In this document: positions 1 through 8,744 of the stretch, in pieces | Layout of the letters: each line of letters begins with the position of its first letter | Position numbering within the stretch: position 1 is the first letter of the stretch | Source of the DNA: Rhodocyclaceae bacterium | GTDB taxonomy: Bacteria; Pseudomonadota; Gammaproteobacteria; Burkholderiales; Rhodocyclaceae | Assembly (NCBI GenBank): GCA_016718525.1 | Contig: JADKDD010000001.1 | Coordinates: 124,001 to 188,000, forward strand | Direction: 5' to 3' | DNA: 64,000 bases | Notes under the pieces: generated by a model | Databases searched by the model: none | The model's input: only the letters and a program-made list of their open reading frames with translations | Told to the model about the DNA's origin: nothing | Made by a program: the position numbers and the translations under genes

Positions 1-431
1 TTGCCGACCAAATCATTGTCGATGGTTTTTGGTATATGTATGCAGCGCAGTGGATAACCCGCGGCACGGGCCTCCTCGCTGACAATTCGAACGGTGTCGG
101 AAGAGTCATTGCCACCAATATAAAAAAAGTAGCTGATGCCGTGTGCCTTGAGTACCTTAAATATTTCATGGCAGTACTTCGCATCAGGTTTGTCGCGTGT
201 CGAACCCAGCGCCGACGAGGGGGTGTTCGCCACCATTTCAATGTTATGGCTGGTTTCCTGAGTCAGGTCGAGGAAATCTTCGTTCACGATTCCAGAGACG
301 CCGTGATAGGCACCATAAACAAGCTCGACATTGCGAAACTTGCGCGCCTCCAGCACGACCCCGGCCATCGACTGGTTAATAACAGCGGTTGGACCGCCTC
401 CTTGAGCGACGAGTACTTTGCCTTGCAGCAT
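1..431 (-). CDS. pfp: PPi-dependent 6-phosphofructokinase, N-terminal part (cut by window edge)
   Basis: Phosphorylates fructose 6-phosphate reversibly with pyrophosphate instead of ATP, in cytosolic glycolysis/gluconeogenesis. Only the first 143 codons are present. The ATG (complement of 429-431) has AAGGAAT just upstream. Visible motifs are the N-terminal GGGPTAVIN loop, GGNDSSDT and the catalytic PKTIDND. Lys in PKTIDND, where ATP-dependent enzymes usually have Gly, and a loop other than GGDGS indicate the PPi-using type (family knowledge). The gene diverges from the proton-pumping pyrophosphatase gene across 183 bp, which fits shared PPi metabolism. The remainder of the protein lies outside the window. 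Confidence 0.9.
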   Translation of the reverse strand, partial: MLQGKVLVAQGGGPTAVINQSMAGVVLEARKFRNVELVYGAYHGVSGIVNEDFLDLTQETSHNIEMVANTPSSALGSTRDKPDAKYCHEIFKVLKAHGISYFFYIGGNDSSDTVRIVSEEARAAGYPLRCIHIPKTIDNDLVG

Positions 432-511
432 GGCGAGAATTCCTTCCAGAACGTCGATAAAAATGTAAATGATAGTGGCGATTTGCCAATCACTGACGGT
501 GTTTCCTGCCG

Positions 512-541
512 CTGACTAAAACATCCCTTCTTGCGTATAAT
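512..541 (+). promoter_or_regulatory. Probable sigma-70 promoter of hppA
   Basis: A perfect TATAAT (536-541) is preceded by CTGACT at 512-517 with an 18-base spacer. Transcription would start near 548, giving a leader of about 65 bases before the hppA ATG. It lies in the 183-bp gap shared with the divergent phosphofructokinase gene. The -35 box is only a partial match. Confidence 0.5.
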
Positions 542-614
542 TGCGGGTTAGCTTGGGGGCCGCAGGTAACAGCACGGGTCCAACAACAAAAATGTTTATT
601 CTAGGAGATATGGT

Positions 615-2720
615 ATGTCATCAGGACTGATGTTTGCACTGATTTGCGCCATTGCGGCTATCGCCTACGGCGGAATTTCCAGCCGCTGGATATTGGCGCA
701 GTCGGCAGGTAATGCGCGGATGCAAGAAATTGCCGCCGCAATCCAGGAAGGCGCGCAAGCGTATCTAAACCGTCAGTACACGACCATTGGTATGGTCGGT
801 GCAGTGCTTGCGATTATCATCTTCATCGCACTCGGAACAGCAACGGCGGTCGGGTTCGTGATCGGCGCTGTTTTGTCGGGCGCCGCAGGCTACATCGGCA
901 TGAATGTTTCTGTTCGCGCCAACGTGCGCACGGCGCAAGCCGCGACGGTGGGTCTGAACGATGCACTCAACGTTGCGTTCCGAGGCGGCGCGATTACCGG
1001 AATGCTGGTGGTTGGAATGGGCCTTTTGGGCGTGGCAGGCTATTACGCGGTTTTGAAGTCGATGGGAGGCGCAACCGCCAGTCTCGAAAGCCTGGTTCAT
1101 CCGTTGGTGGGATTGGGATTTGGTTCCTCACTGATTTCGATTTTTGCGCGGCTTGGCGGCGGTATCTTCACCAAGGGTGCTGACGTTGGCGCCGACCTGG
1201 TCGGTAAAGTCGAAGCCGGTATTCCGGAAGACGACCCGCGCAATCCTGCAGTGATTGCCGACAACGTCGGTGACAACGTTGGTGACTGTGCCGGTATGGC
1301 GGCTGACTTGTTCGAGACTTACGCGGTGACGATTGTTGCCACCATGTTGTTGGGTGCGCTGTTGTTTAAGGCATCCGCAGTTAACGCTGTCGCTGCTGTT
1401 GAATATCCGCTCGTTCTGGGTGGATTCTCGATCATCGCCTCAATCATCGGCGCTATGTTTGTCAAAACCCAACCCGGCGCCAAGATCATGAATGCGCTGT
1501 ACAAGGGCTTGGCGGTTGCCGGTGTCATGGCGCTGGTGGCATTCTTCTTCATCACCAAATGGACGCTGGACGACAATCTGCTCAATGATGTCATGGGCAT
1601 TCACGGCGGCGCACATATGCGCTTGTATGGTGCAGCGGTGATTGGTCTGGTACTGACCGGCTTGATGGTCTACATCACCGAGTACTACACCGGCACCGAC
1701 TTTGCTCCGGTTCGTCACGTTGCGGAAGCCTCGACCACTGGTCATGGTACCAACATCATCGCCGGTCTCGGTGTGTCGATGAAGTCGACCGCATGGCCGG
1801 TATTGTCGGTTTGTGCCGCAATTTGGGCGTCTTACGCTCTGGGTGGTCTGTACGGTATTGCGATTGCCGCAGTATCAATGCTGTCGATGGCCGGCATCAT
1901 CGTCGCGCTCGATGCCTACGGCCCGATTACTGACAACGCCGGCGGGATTGCTGAAATGGCCGAAATGCCCCCGTCGGTGCGCGCCATTACCGACCCGCTC
2001 GACGCTGTTGGCAATACCACCAAGGCAGTGACCAAAGGCTACGCCATCGGTTCAGCCGGCCTGGCCGCGCTGGTGTTGTTTGCCGACTTCACACACGGCC
2101 TGGAAGCAGCCAAGCCCGGCATCAAGTTCATTTTCGATTTGTCCGATCCGGCCGTGATTATTGGCCTCTTTGTAGGTGGTCTGATTCCTTATCTGTTTGG
2201 CGCAATGGCGATGGAAGCCGTTGGTCGCTCGGCTGGCGCAGTAGTTGTTGAAGTGCGTCGTCAGTTCCGCGACATCAAAGGCATCATGGAAGGTACGGCC
2301 AAGCCTGAATACGGCACCTGTGTCGACATGCTGACCAAAGCCGCGATCAAGGAAATGATGATTCCTTCTCTGTTACCAGTCCTGGTTCCGGTCGTCGTCG
2401 CCTTCGGCATGAATGCAGTGATGCCTGAAGTCAATGGTGTTGGCGCCGGCGTGCGTGCCCTGGGCGGCACCCTGATGGGCACCATCATCACCGGTTTGTT
2501 CGTTGCCATCTCGATGACCACCGGCGGCGGCGCATGGGACAACGCCAAGAAGTACATCGAAGACGGCAACTTTGGCGGCAAAGGTTCAGAAGCCCACAAG
2601 GCGGCTGTGACTGGCGACACCGTTGGTGATCCGTACAAAGATACGGCCGGCCCGGCAGTGAATCCTTTGATCAAGATCATCAACATTGTGGCGCTACTGA
2701 TCGTTCCGCTGGTTGCCTGA
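615..2720 (+). CDS. hppA: K+-independent-type membrane H+-translocating pyrophosphatase
   Basis: Integral membrane pump that couples PPi hydrolysis to proton export across the cytoplasmic membrane. The 701 residues are highly hydrophobic and of normal family length. The substrate-binding signature DVGADLVGKVE (about residue 193) and the acidic motifs DNVGDNVGD and DNAGGIAEMAE are intact, as is the C-terminal DTVGDPYKDTAGPA. The segment GNTTKAVTKG carries Lys where K+-dependent enzymes have Ala; this change is the known marker of the K+-independent subclass. AGGAG at 603-607 sets the start. A strong terminator follows directly. Na+ pumping is unlikely because the Na+-PPases are K+-dependent. 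Confidence 0.96.
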   Translation: MSSGLMFALICAIAAIAYGGISSRWILAQSAGNARMQEIAAAIQEGAQAYLNRQYTTIGMVGAVLAIIIFIALGTATAVGFVIGAVLSGAAGYIGMNVSVRANVRTAQAATVGLNDALNVAFRGGAITGMLVVGMGLLGVAGYYAVLKSMGGATASLESLVHPLVGLGFGSSLISIFARLGGGIFTKGADVGADLVGKVEAGIPEDDPRNPAVIADNVGDNVGDCAGMAADLFETYAVTIVATMLLGALLFKASAVNAVAAVEYPLVLGGFSIIASIIGAMFVKTQPGAKIMNALYKGLAVAGVMALVAFFFITKWTLDDNLLNDVMGIHGGAHMRLYGAAVIGLVLTGLMVYITEYYTGTDFAPVRHVAEASTTGHGTNIIAGLGVSMKSTAWPVLSVCAAIWASYALGGLYGIAIAAVSMLSMAGIIVALDAYGPITDNAGGIAEMAEMPPSVRAITDPLDAVGNTTKAVTKGYAIGSAGLAALVLFADFTHGLEAAKPGIKFIFDLSDPAVIIGLFVGGLIPYLFGAMAMEAVGRSAGAVVVEVRRQFRDIKGIMEGTAKPEYGTCVDMLTKAAIKEMMIPSLLPVLVPVVVAFGMNAVMPEVNGVGAGVRALGGTLMGTIITGLFVAISMTTGGGAWDNAKKYIEDGNFGGKGSEAHKAAVTGDTVGDPYKDTAGPAVNPLIKIINIVALLIVPLVA

Positions 2721-2743
2721 TTTTGTTTCAACGGTCCCGAACA

Positions 2744-2781
2744 ACGGGCAGCGCAGGGATTTCCCGCGCTGCCCGTTTTTT
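2744..2781 (+). terminator. Rho-independent terminator after hppA
   Basis: An 11-bp perfect stem (2744-2754 with 2766-2776) is extended by an inner GGG/CCC pairing and followed by a run of T (2776-2781). It begins 23 bases after the hppA stop and closes the hppA transcript before the next gene. Confidence 0.92.
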
Positions 2782-2785
2782 ATTG

Positions 2786-4549
2786 GTGACACGTCGTGCC
2801 TGCCTAGTCGGTTTGGTCATTGCACCAACCTCGCTGTGGGCATTATCCGACCAGCCTGAAGCCGCCAGCACGACGGCAGTTCGTCCGACTGTCCATAGCC
2901 AGCGATACATGGCAGTGACTGCCAATCGTTATGCCTCCGAGGCCGCCGTGACGATGATGAAGCAGGGCGGCAACGCGGTGGATGCGGCACTCGCTGCGCA
3001 ATGGATGCTGACGCTGGTAGAACCCCAATCCTCGGGTATTGGTGGCGGCGCGTTCCTGTTGCATTGGCAGGCAGAGACAAAAAAAATCCGCTCGTGGGAC
3101 GGACGCGAGACAGCACGGCGCGTCACCGGCACCAACTCGCCAGACCTTGCAACGCAGGGATTCTTTCGGCGCGCCGACGGCAGTCCGGCAGGCTATGCAG
3201 AGATGATTGCGACCGGTCGAGCAGTTGGCGCCCCGGGCGTTGTGCCGATGCTCAAGCTGGCGCATCAAGCACAGGGGCGCTTGCCGTGGGCAACGACATT
3301 CGAACCGGCAATTGCCTTGGCCGAGTCGGGATTTTTAGTGTCGATGCGGTTGAACAAATTGCTTACCAACGATTCGTTCTTGCGCAAAGATCCCGCTTCG
3401 TTCGCGCTTTATTACAACGCCGATGGCAGCGCCAAGCAAGCGGGTGAGCGCCTGAAAAATCCGGCACTGGCAAAGACCTTGCGGGCAATCGCTGAATCGG
3501 GTCCGCGGGCGATGCAGGAAGGAGAGATCGCGCAAGCTATCGTCTCGGCGATGATCGCCCGCGGTGCTCCGGCCAATGACATCTTGAGCCTAAGTGATAT
3601 CGCTGACTACCGCGCCAAAGAGCGCGATCCGGTTTGCGGCCTCTATCGCACGTGGAAGATCTGCAGCATGGGCCCGCCGTCTTCGGGCGGCATCACCGTG
3701 CTCCAAATTCTGGGGCAGTTGGAGCGGTCGGGCGCAGCAATGAGTGATCCGATGTCGCCAACTGCCACACATGCCTTTGTTGAAAGTTCGCGGCTCGCGT
3801 TTGCGGATCGCGGGCGCTACCTGGCTGATCCGGATTTTGTTGTCGTTCCACAAACTCAATTGCTTGACGGCACTTACCTCACCGGGCGGGCCAGCCTGAT
3901 CAATCCGGAGCGGACCTTGGGCAACCCGCCGCCGGGCGACTTGCCGCAAAAGCTGACGCTGGCTGACGACGATGCGCTGGAAATTCCGGCGACTACGCAC
4001 CTGTCGATAATCGATGCGGATGGCAATGCGGTGGCGATGACCAGTTCAGTTGAAAGTGCTTTCGGTAGCCGCATCGGCGTTGGTGGTTTCCTCCTGAACA
4101 ATCAGTTGACCGATTTTTCGTGGACTGCCGAAAAGGATGGAAAACCCGTCGCCAACCGGATGGAGCCGGGCAAGCGCCCCTTGTCGTCAATGGCCCCAAC
4201 CTTCGTCTTTGACGACGATAATCGCTTGTATGCCGTGGTTGGTTCGGCCGGCGGACCACGCATCATCAATTACGTTGCACGGGCACTTTCGGCTTTGCTT
4301 GATGGCAAGTATGAACCCACGGCGGCGGTCACGCTGCCTCACCTCGGGCCACGCCCGAACGCCACCGACGTCGAGCGCGGGACTGCCGCAGAATCGTTAA
4401 TCGTCGAGTTCGAGAAACGTGGGCACGTGATCATGAAGTCTGAAATGACCAGTGGCACGCACCTGATCGTGCGTGAAGTGGTGGGTGGGCAAGCGGGCTG
4501 GGCGGGTGCGGTTGATCCGCGCCGCGAAGGCTTCGCCGCCGGTGATTGA
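2786..4549 (+). CDS. ggt: Gamma-glutamyltransferase (exported)
   Basis: Periplasmic N-terminal-nucleophile hydrolase that cleaves or transfers the gamma-glutamyl group of glutathione and related peptides. The proenzyme splits itself before the Thr of the PATTHLSI segment. That segment, PPSSGGI and the C-terminal RPLSSMAP (substrate-pocket serines) are all present. The reading frame is open from 2723, but the hppA terminator occupies 2744-2781. I therefore place the start at GTG 2786, which yields a short Arg-rich start and a hydrophobic stretch ending SLWA, typical of a signal peptide. No good ribosome-binding site is visible, so the exact start is uncertain. With gshA at the right end, the window carries both a synthesis and a breakdown step for glutathione. 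Confidence 0.9.
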   Translation: MTRRACLVGLVIAPTSLWALSDQPEAASTTAVRPTVHSQRYMAVTANRYASEAAVTMMKQGGNAVDAALAAQWMLTLVEPQSSGIGGGAFLLHWQAETKKIRSWDGRETARRVTGTNSPDLATQGFFRRADGSPAGYAEMIATGRAVGAPGVVPMLKLAHQAQGRLPWATTFEPAIALAESGFLVSMRLNKLLTNDSFLRKDPASFALYYNADGSAKQAGERLKNPALAKTLRAIAESGPRAMQEGEIAQAIVSAMIARGAPANDILSLSDIADYRAKERDPVCGLYRTWKICSMGPPSSGGITVLQILGQLERSGAAMSDPMSPTATHAFVESSRLAFADRGRYLADPDFVVVPQTQLLDGTYLTGRASLINPERTLGNPPPGDLPQKLTLADDDALEIPATTHLSIIDADGNAVAMTSSVESAFGSRIGVGGFLLNNQLTDFSWTAEKDGKPVANRMEPGKRPLSSMAPTFVFDDDNRLYAVVGSAGGPRIINYVARALSALLDGKYEPTAAVTLPHLGPRPNATDVERGTAAESLIVEFEKRGHVIMKSEMTSGTHLIVREVVGGQAGWAGAVDPRREGFAAGD

Positions 4550-4571
4550 TTTGAATTTTGGAATAACGGAA

Positions 4572-5366
4572 ATGCAGACCTACGCAGAATTGTTGAGCAG
4601 CTTAAAAACCGGGGATAACACTGCGACCTTGGAACTCACGCCGGACTGGTTGCAAGGCCGCACTGCCTATGGCGGATGGCAGGCAGCATTGGCAGTTTTG
4701 GCGATGCGGCAAATACTTGGCCCGGACGTTCCGTTGCGGTCATTGCAAGTCAACTTCGTTGGACCGCTGGGTGTCGGCACGATCACAGCTCGCGCCGAGT
4801 TGTTGCGACGTGGGAAATCAGCTTCACAGCTGGAAGCACGCATCGTGGTTGACGGTCAGACGGTTTTTACCGCAGTCGGCATATTTGGCGCGCCACGCCC
4901 ATCGCAGCTTGGGTTGGCGCCGAGCGCCCCAAAAGCCAATCGGGAAGTCGGCAGTCTGGAACCACGACCATTCGTTGATGGGCTCATGCCCAGCTTCGTC
5001 AGGCATTTCGATACCCGCTGGGCGCTAGGCGGTTATCCGTTTTCAGGCGCCGAGCACTCCGCTGCACAAATATTCGCCCGTCTTCGCCATGAGAGCATTG
5101 CATCCGAAGCGCATTTGGTGATGATGTGTGATGTCATTCCGCCATCGGCCATTGCCATGTTCAAAACGCCGGCAATGATCAGCAGCATGAACTGGACACT
5201 GGAGATGGTTACACCGCTCAGCGCGGAATCTGCAAACGGTTGGCTGCGATTCGATGCGGAAATGACCGCTGCTGGTGATGGGTACGCGTGGGAGAACACC
5301 TCGATCTGGGGTAGCAGCGGCGAGTTGATCGCGCTGAGTCGTCAGTGCGTCGCCGTGTTCGGTTGA
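4572..5366 (+). CDS. Acyl-CoA thioesterase family protein (double hotdog)
   Basis: Likely cytosolic hydrolase of acyl-CoA thioesters. The 264 residues look like the TesB-like/4HBT_3 double-hotdog fold: an N-terminal LQGRTAYGGWQAALAV segment with the core helix, then the pattern LRSLQVNFVGPL, and a second hotdog half after about residue 130 containing MNWTLEMVTPL and WENTSIWGSSGEL. The frame is open from 4473 inside ggt, but ATG 4572 (ACGGA upstream) is the natural start because homology-like sequence begins there. It lies 22 bases after ggt, so the two may be co-transcribed. The substrate cannot be told from sequence. Confidence 0.8.
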   Translation: MQTYAELLSSLKTGDNTATLELTPDWLQGRTAYGGWQAALAVLAMRQILGPDVPLRSLQVNFVGPLGVGTITARAELLRRGKSASQLEARIVVDGQTVFTAVGIFGAPRPSQLGLAPSAPKANREVGSLEPRPFVDGLMPSFVRHFDTRWALGGYPFSGAEHSAAQIFARLRHESIASEAHLVMMCDVIPPSAIAMFKTPAMISSMNWTLEMVTPLSAESANGWLRFDAEMTAAGDGYAWENTSIWGSSGELIALSRQCVAVFG

Positions 5367-5422
5367 GAATCCAAACAAAAAAATCTTTGCGGTATTGTCG
5401 AACTGGCCGGTCGTGTTTCGAC

Positions 5423-7999
5423 CTATTTTGACTTGGCTTCACCCGTCGCCGAACCTGTTTTGGGCAATGCTCTGACAATGTCATTTTCTCCCGCGTCGCC
5501 CTTGACGGCGTAGCGCGTGTCACCGAGCTGAAAAAACTGCGTACACACTGTCGGTAACGAAAAGCGTCGCCCCATCCCTTCAATAACGATGGCGCTGGTC
5601 GCGCAGACCACGGCGTCATTGTCGACTTTCCAGTGTCCTTTGATCGGTAAGACATCGCCTTTGTCCGTCCGGGCGCTCCCTTCGATGGTTCCGGCACTGG
5701 TGAAACGAAGTTCATGGGTACCCTTACCGTCCGGATTGTCGCCCTGCACAACGGCGCCGGACGTGATTCGCACCACCTCGTCGCGGCTTAAACGGCGGGC
5801 ACCTGCAGCCTTTAGCTGACTGAGTGTCATGGTTTTGATGACAACGCGCTCCTGAGTGGTCTTGTCATCAGCGCGACACACCAGCGGCTTCAACTCGGCG
5901 AGCTCAACAGGATTCAAATTGGTATTTCTGGAGAGCAAATCACATGCGCTGCGGCCCGCAGAGTCAACCGGTGAGCGAGGCGGATTTCTCTTCATGATCA
6001 TCCGTATGGTTTCACTCGTCGACGTCGACGCAGCGATCATCAGTACCGTTTGCCCGCTGAACAAATAATTCTCTACGTCGGGCCAACCGGCGCCAGTGCT
6101 ATCCCAGAAAATGGTTGCCGCAGCAACGTCGGCACCGGAATTGAGCAAATGTTCGACACTCGCTTGATTCCCCGCCGAGATGGCTGCCATCAGCGCGGTG
6201 TAATTCGCCAGGTTGCCTTCGCTGGGATCAGCCCCGGCGACCAATAGCCGCAACACCAATTCCGGTTGCCCGACGGCCGCCATCAGGGCTGTCTCGCCAG
6301 ATGCCCCGCGTTTGGTCCGGCCGCGTTTGCGCGCAGCTTCGCCATACTCGTAGTTGATGAAATCCGTAATCACCGGCGGCGGAGCCTGATTGATCAGCGC
6401 ACTGTGCAGCCCGGAAAATTGCCGCCCCTGCTCCAGGGCGCCGGGCAACGGGGCAGGTGAGTAGCGCGGGACATAGGTAGTTTGCGCCGTTGGCAGAGCC
6501 GTATGAATTTTGTGATCATGTGCCAGATTCTCGGCGGCATAGGCAATGGTCTCCATCATCACCAGGTCGGCCGCAGCAACCGCTTCACCCGCCGTCAGCC
6601 CGTGCGTTCCTTGATACATGGTGACCAGTTCCGCATGGGCCGGCGCAATCAGCGGCATCAATTCACGGTAGCGTTGCTTGGCTGCCGCGTTGCGCTCTGA
6701 CCAAGAAAATATTGCCTCCATCATTTCATCATGTTGTCGTCGCAGGGCCAGATTGCGATTGGGCAGATTGGCGTCGTCGATCGCAATCAACGGCAAGGTG
6801 AGTTGCGTCCACAACGCCTCGTCACGCAGGAGCGCACGGTCTTGCCGCTCGTTCGGCGAAAGATTTGCGCGTAACGCCGCCGGCCCACCAGTCATTGCAT
6901 CAAGCGTCTGAATCAGTTGCTTTAGCGCAGGCAGGCGTTCAACGACTCCAGCAACCGGCTGGGCGAGAAAAAGTTTGTACAGGCAGCGTGGTGTTGGGGT
7001 GTCATTGACAATTTCATAGAGCCCGGCGAACGCAGCTTCGCCTTTCGATGCCGGCGAGTAGTAAGCCCAGGGTTCGCTGACCAAGGCAAAATCACGGCCA
7101 TGCAGGCGGAACACGTCAATCGCCGCGTAATCTGCGGTTTGGGAGGAGAGGCTGTTAAACCGTCCGCCCGCATTCTTTTGTTCCTGTATCCATCGCGACA
7201 GGGATTTGTCGTCCATTACCCGGCGGCCATTAATGCTGAGCGACTTCGCACGTAACTGGTAACTGGCATATAGCCCGGGATCAAGCAATTCAACTGCAAT
7301 AGTGCGGCCTCCAACGACGCCGCTACCAGGAACGACGTTTGTGCCATGGGTGCCGACCAGTTCGTTGACGCCTGCCAATCGAAGTGGATTGGCCTCGCCT
7401 TGGCCAAGCAATAACTCGTCAAATTTTCGCGCCATGTCCGCGCACAAAAGCGGCTCGCGATCGTCCACCAGGCGGAAATTTACGTAGGCCGAAACCGGAT
7501 GAGCGGTGCTTGCCGTGCGGCTTGGAGGAGCAGGCCACGTCAACAGTGCTTGCGTATGATTTTGGAACGACTTTCGCAAACAACTTACCGCCTCAGGATC
7601 CGGTTTCGTTGCAGTCAGCCGCGCAGGGGATAGTTTGCAATTGCCGGCACGGGTTTGCAGCCAGTGTTGGTGAAAGCCAAGCAATAGTGAGCGGCCGGCA
7701 ATCGGTTCGGCACGTAGCGCGCGCCGGAAGGCGCTATTCATCTCCTGATCAAGCACCGCCAGTTCCGGATCGGCACAAATCACATCCTGCAATGATGTCG
7801 CCCGCTCAGCGCAATCGAAGCTCGCTTTGACCTTCCCGTCGATCACGCTACGCGGCAGAGCGCTCGGCGCCATTGCCAATGGCGGACCGATTTCCTGGGG
7901 AGAATTGCGACCACGGTTTGAGGTCGTGCAACCACCCATCGTGAAGATGGCAAGCGCGACCAGCAGCCCAGATGCGTAGGGTGACAGGTTTGGATTCAT
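5423..7999 (-). CDS. Large lipoprotein with LprI-like (DUF1311) domain and ankyrin repeats
   Basis: 858 residues. The N-terminus is a signal peptide ending in a lipobox (TMGGC, Cys near residue 24), so the protein is probably anchored in an envelope membrane facing the periplasm. Residues about 55-150 resemble the Cys-rich LprI/DUF1311 domain (FDCAERATSLQDVICADPEL, later GNCKL and SCLRK), which in other proteins inhibits lysozyme. The middle is not recognisable. Residues about 560-700 hold ankyrin repeats (GETALMAAVGQPELVLRLL; NYTALMAAISAGNQASVEHL; GQTVLMIAAS). A C-terminal beta-rich part contains two Cys. The upstream TonB-like gene ends only 6 bases before this start, so they form an operon. 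Function unknown; envelope protection is a guess from the LprI domain. Confidence 0.82.
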   Translation of the reverse strand: MNPNLSPYASGLLVALAIFTMGGCTTSNRGRNSPQEIGPPLAMAPSALPRSVIDGKVKASFDCAERATSLQDVICADPELAVLDQEMNSAFRRALRAEPIAGRSLLLGFHQHWLQTRAGNCKLSPARLTATKPDPEAVSCLRKSFQNHTQALLTWPAPPSRTASTAHPVSAYVNFRLVDDREPLLCADMARKFDELLLGQGEANPLRLAGVNELVGTHGTNVVPGSGVVGGRTIAVELLDPGLYASYQLRAKSLSINGRRVMDDKSLSRWIQEQKNAGGRFNSLSSQTADYAAIDVFRLHGRDFALVSEPWAYYSPASKGEAAFAGLYEIVNDTPTPRCLYKLFLAQPVAGVVERLPALKQLIQTLDAMTGGPAALRANLSPNERQDRALLRDEALWTQLTLPLIAIDDANLPNRNLALRRQHDEMMEAIFSWSERNAAAKQRYRELMPLIAPAHAELVTMYQGTHGLTAGEAVAAADLVMMETIAYAAENLAHDHKIHTALPTAQTTYVPRYSPAPLPGALEQGRQFSGLHSALINQAPPPVITDFINYEYGEAARKRGRTKRGASGETALMAAVGQPELVLRLLVAGADPSEGNLANYTALMAAISAGNQASVEHLLNSGADVAAATIFWDSTGAGWPDVENYLFSGQTVLMIAASTSTSETIRMIMKRNPPRSPVDSAGRSACDLLSRNTNLNPVELAELKPLVCRADDKTTQERVVIKTMTLSQLKAAGARRLSRDEVVRITSGAVVQGDNPDGKGTHELRFTSAGTIEGSARTDKGDVLPIKGHWKVDNDAVVCATSAIVIEGMGRRFSLPTVCTQFFQLGDTRYAVKGDAGENDIVRALPKTGSATGEAKSK

Positions 8000-8005
8000 C
8001 GCCGA

Positions 8006-8680
8006 CTATTTTGCACGGAAATTTGCGCTGCCATAGATGACATAGGTTGCGGCGCCAGCGTTCGGCGGTGGCGGGAATGGGCCGGCTTTTTGCAGCGCTG
8101 CTTCTGCGGCCGCGTCGAGCAGTTTGTCGCCACATGACTCAATCTGAAAACTCAGCATCTTGCCTTCGCGATCAACGGTAATTTCATAGGGAATCGTGCA
8201 TTGGCGCTGCAGGTAAGCCGCGTCGGGTTTGTCACCGGCCTGAGCCTTGAAAACCGCGCCATCGGGGCGAACCAGATTGGCGACCACTCTGGCTTTGACT
8301 TTGTCGGCATAGTCCGATGGCACCCGGCGCGGCAGTGTTATTGCCCCCGGCGAAGCTATCCCGCTACCCCACGAACCGTCAGCACCCATCGCGTGCTTTG
8401 GCGGGCCGGCATCACTCTCTGTCTTCGTTTCGGCTTCGCGCTTGTCAGGCGCAGCCTTCGCTGCCGGTCGCGGGTTTGGCTCCGGCTTCTCCGGCGTTGC
8501 TTCCGGAGGAGGTGGCGGCGGTGGTGGCAGCTGCACCATTAAAACGGCCGCCACGTCGAACAAATCACGATGCAATTCGCGGTACGCCTGCGGCCGCAAA
8601 CTCAGCAACCACAACAGCAGCAGGACGTGAGCCAAAATCACCACGGACATTGCAATCGACCGCGTTCCGAATCTCGTCAT
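8006..8680 (-). CDS. TonB/TolA-like proline-rich envelope protein
   Basis: 224 residues. A short cytoplasmic start is followed by one membrane helix (about residues 10-27), then a Pro-rich spacer with a run of eight Pro and alternating Pro/Glu/Lys, and a C-terminal domain with the TonB-like pattern ending in a Tyr-Val-Ile strand. The layout is that of an energy-transducing or TolA-like protein spanning the periplasm. There is no exbB/exbD next to it, so a role in iron uptake is not supported. It is the first gene of an operon with the ankyrin lipoprotein. The C-terminal domain has two Cys (QCTIPYE and ESCGDK), likely a disulfide. Confidence 0.72.
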   Translation of the reverse strand: MTRFGTRSIAMSVVILAHVLLLLWLLSLRPQAYRELHRDLFDVAAVLMVQLPPPPPPPPEATPEKPEPNPRPAAKAAPDKREAETKTESDAGPPKHAMGADGSWGSGIASPGAITLPRRVPSDYADKVKARVVANLVRPDGAVFKAQAGDKPDAAYLQRQCTIPYEITVDREGKMLSFQIESCGDKLLDAAAEAALQKAGPFPPPPNAGAATYVIYGSANFRAK

Positions 8681-8713
8681 GTCAATGAATGCGTGTCCGG
8701 ATTCAAATCCTTA

Positions 8714-8741
8714 ACGGCGTCCTGTCAGCACCAACTGGCGA
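8714..8741 (+). repeat. Dispersed CAGCACCAACTG repeat, copy 1
   Basis: ACGGCGT (8714-8720), a 5-base spacer, the exact core (8726-8737), then GGCGA. It lies just downstream of the exported methyltransferase gene. The core arms GTCAG/CTGGC can pair around loop CACCAA. Confidence 0.8.
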
Positions 8742-8744
8742 GTG

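Noticed and set aside
36..515. Plus-strand open frame of 159 codons at the left edge
   Set aside because: It is antisense to the phosphofructokinase gene, whose motifs on the minus strand are unmistakable.
2723..2785. Upstream extension of ggt
   Set aside because: It would be coded through the hppA terminator hairpin, so the start was placed downstream.
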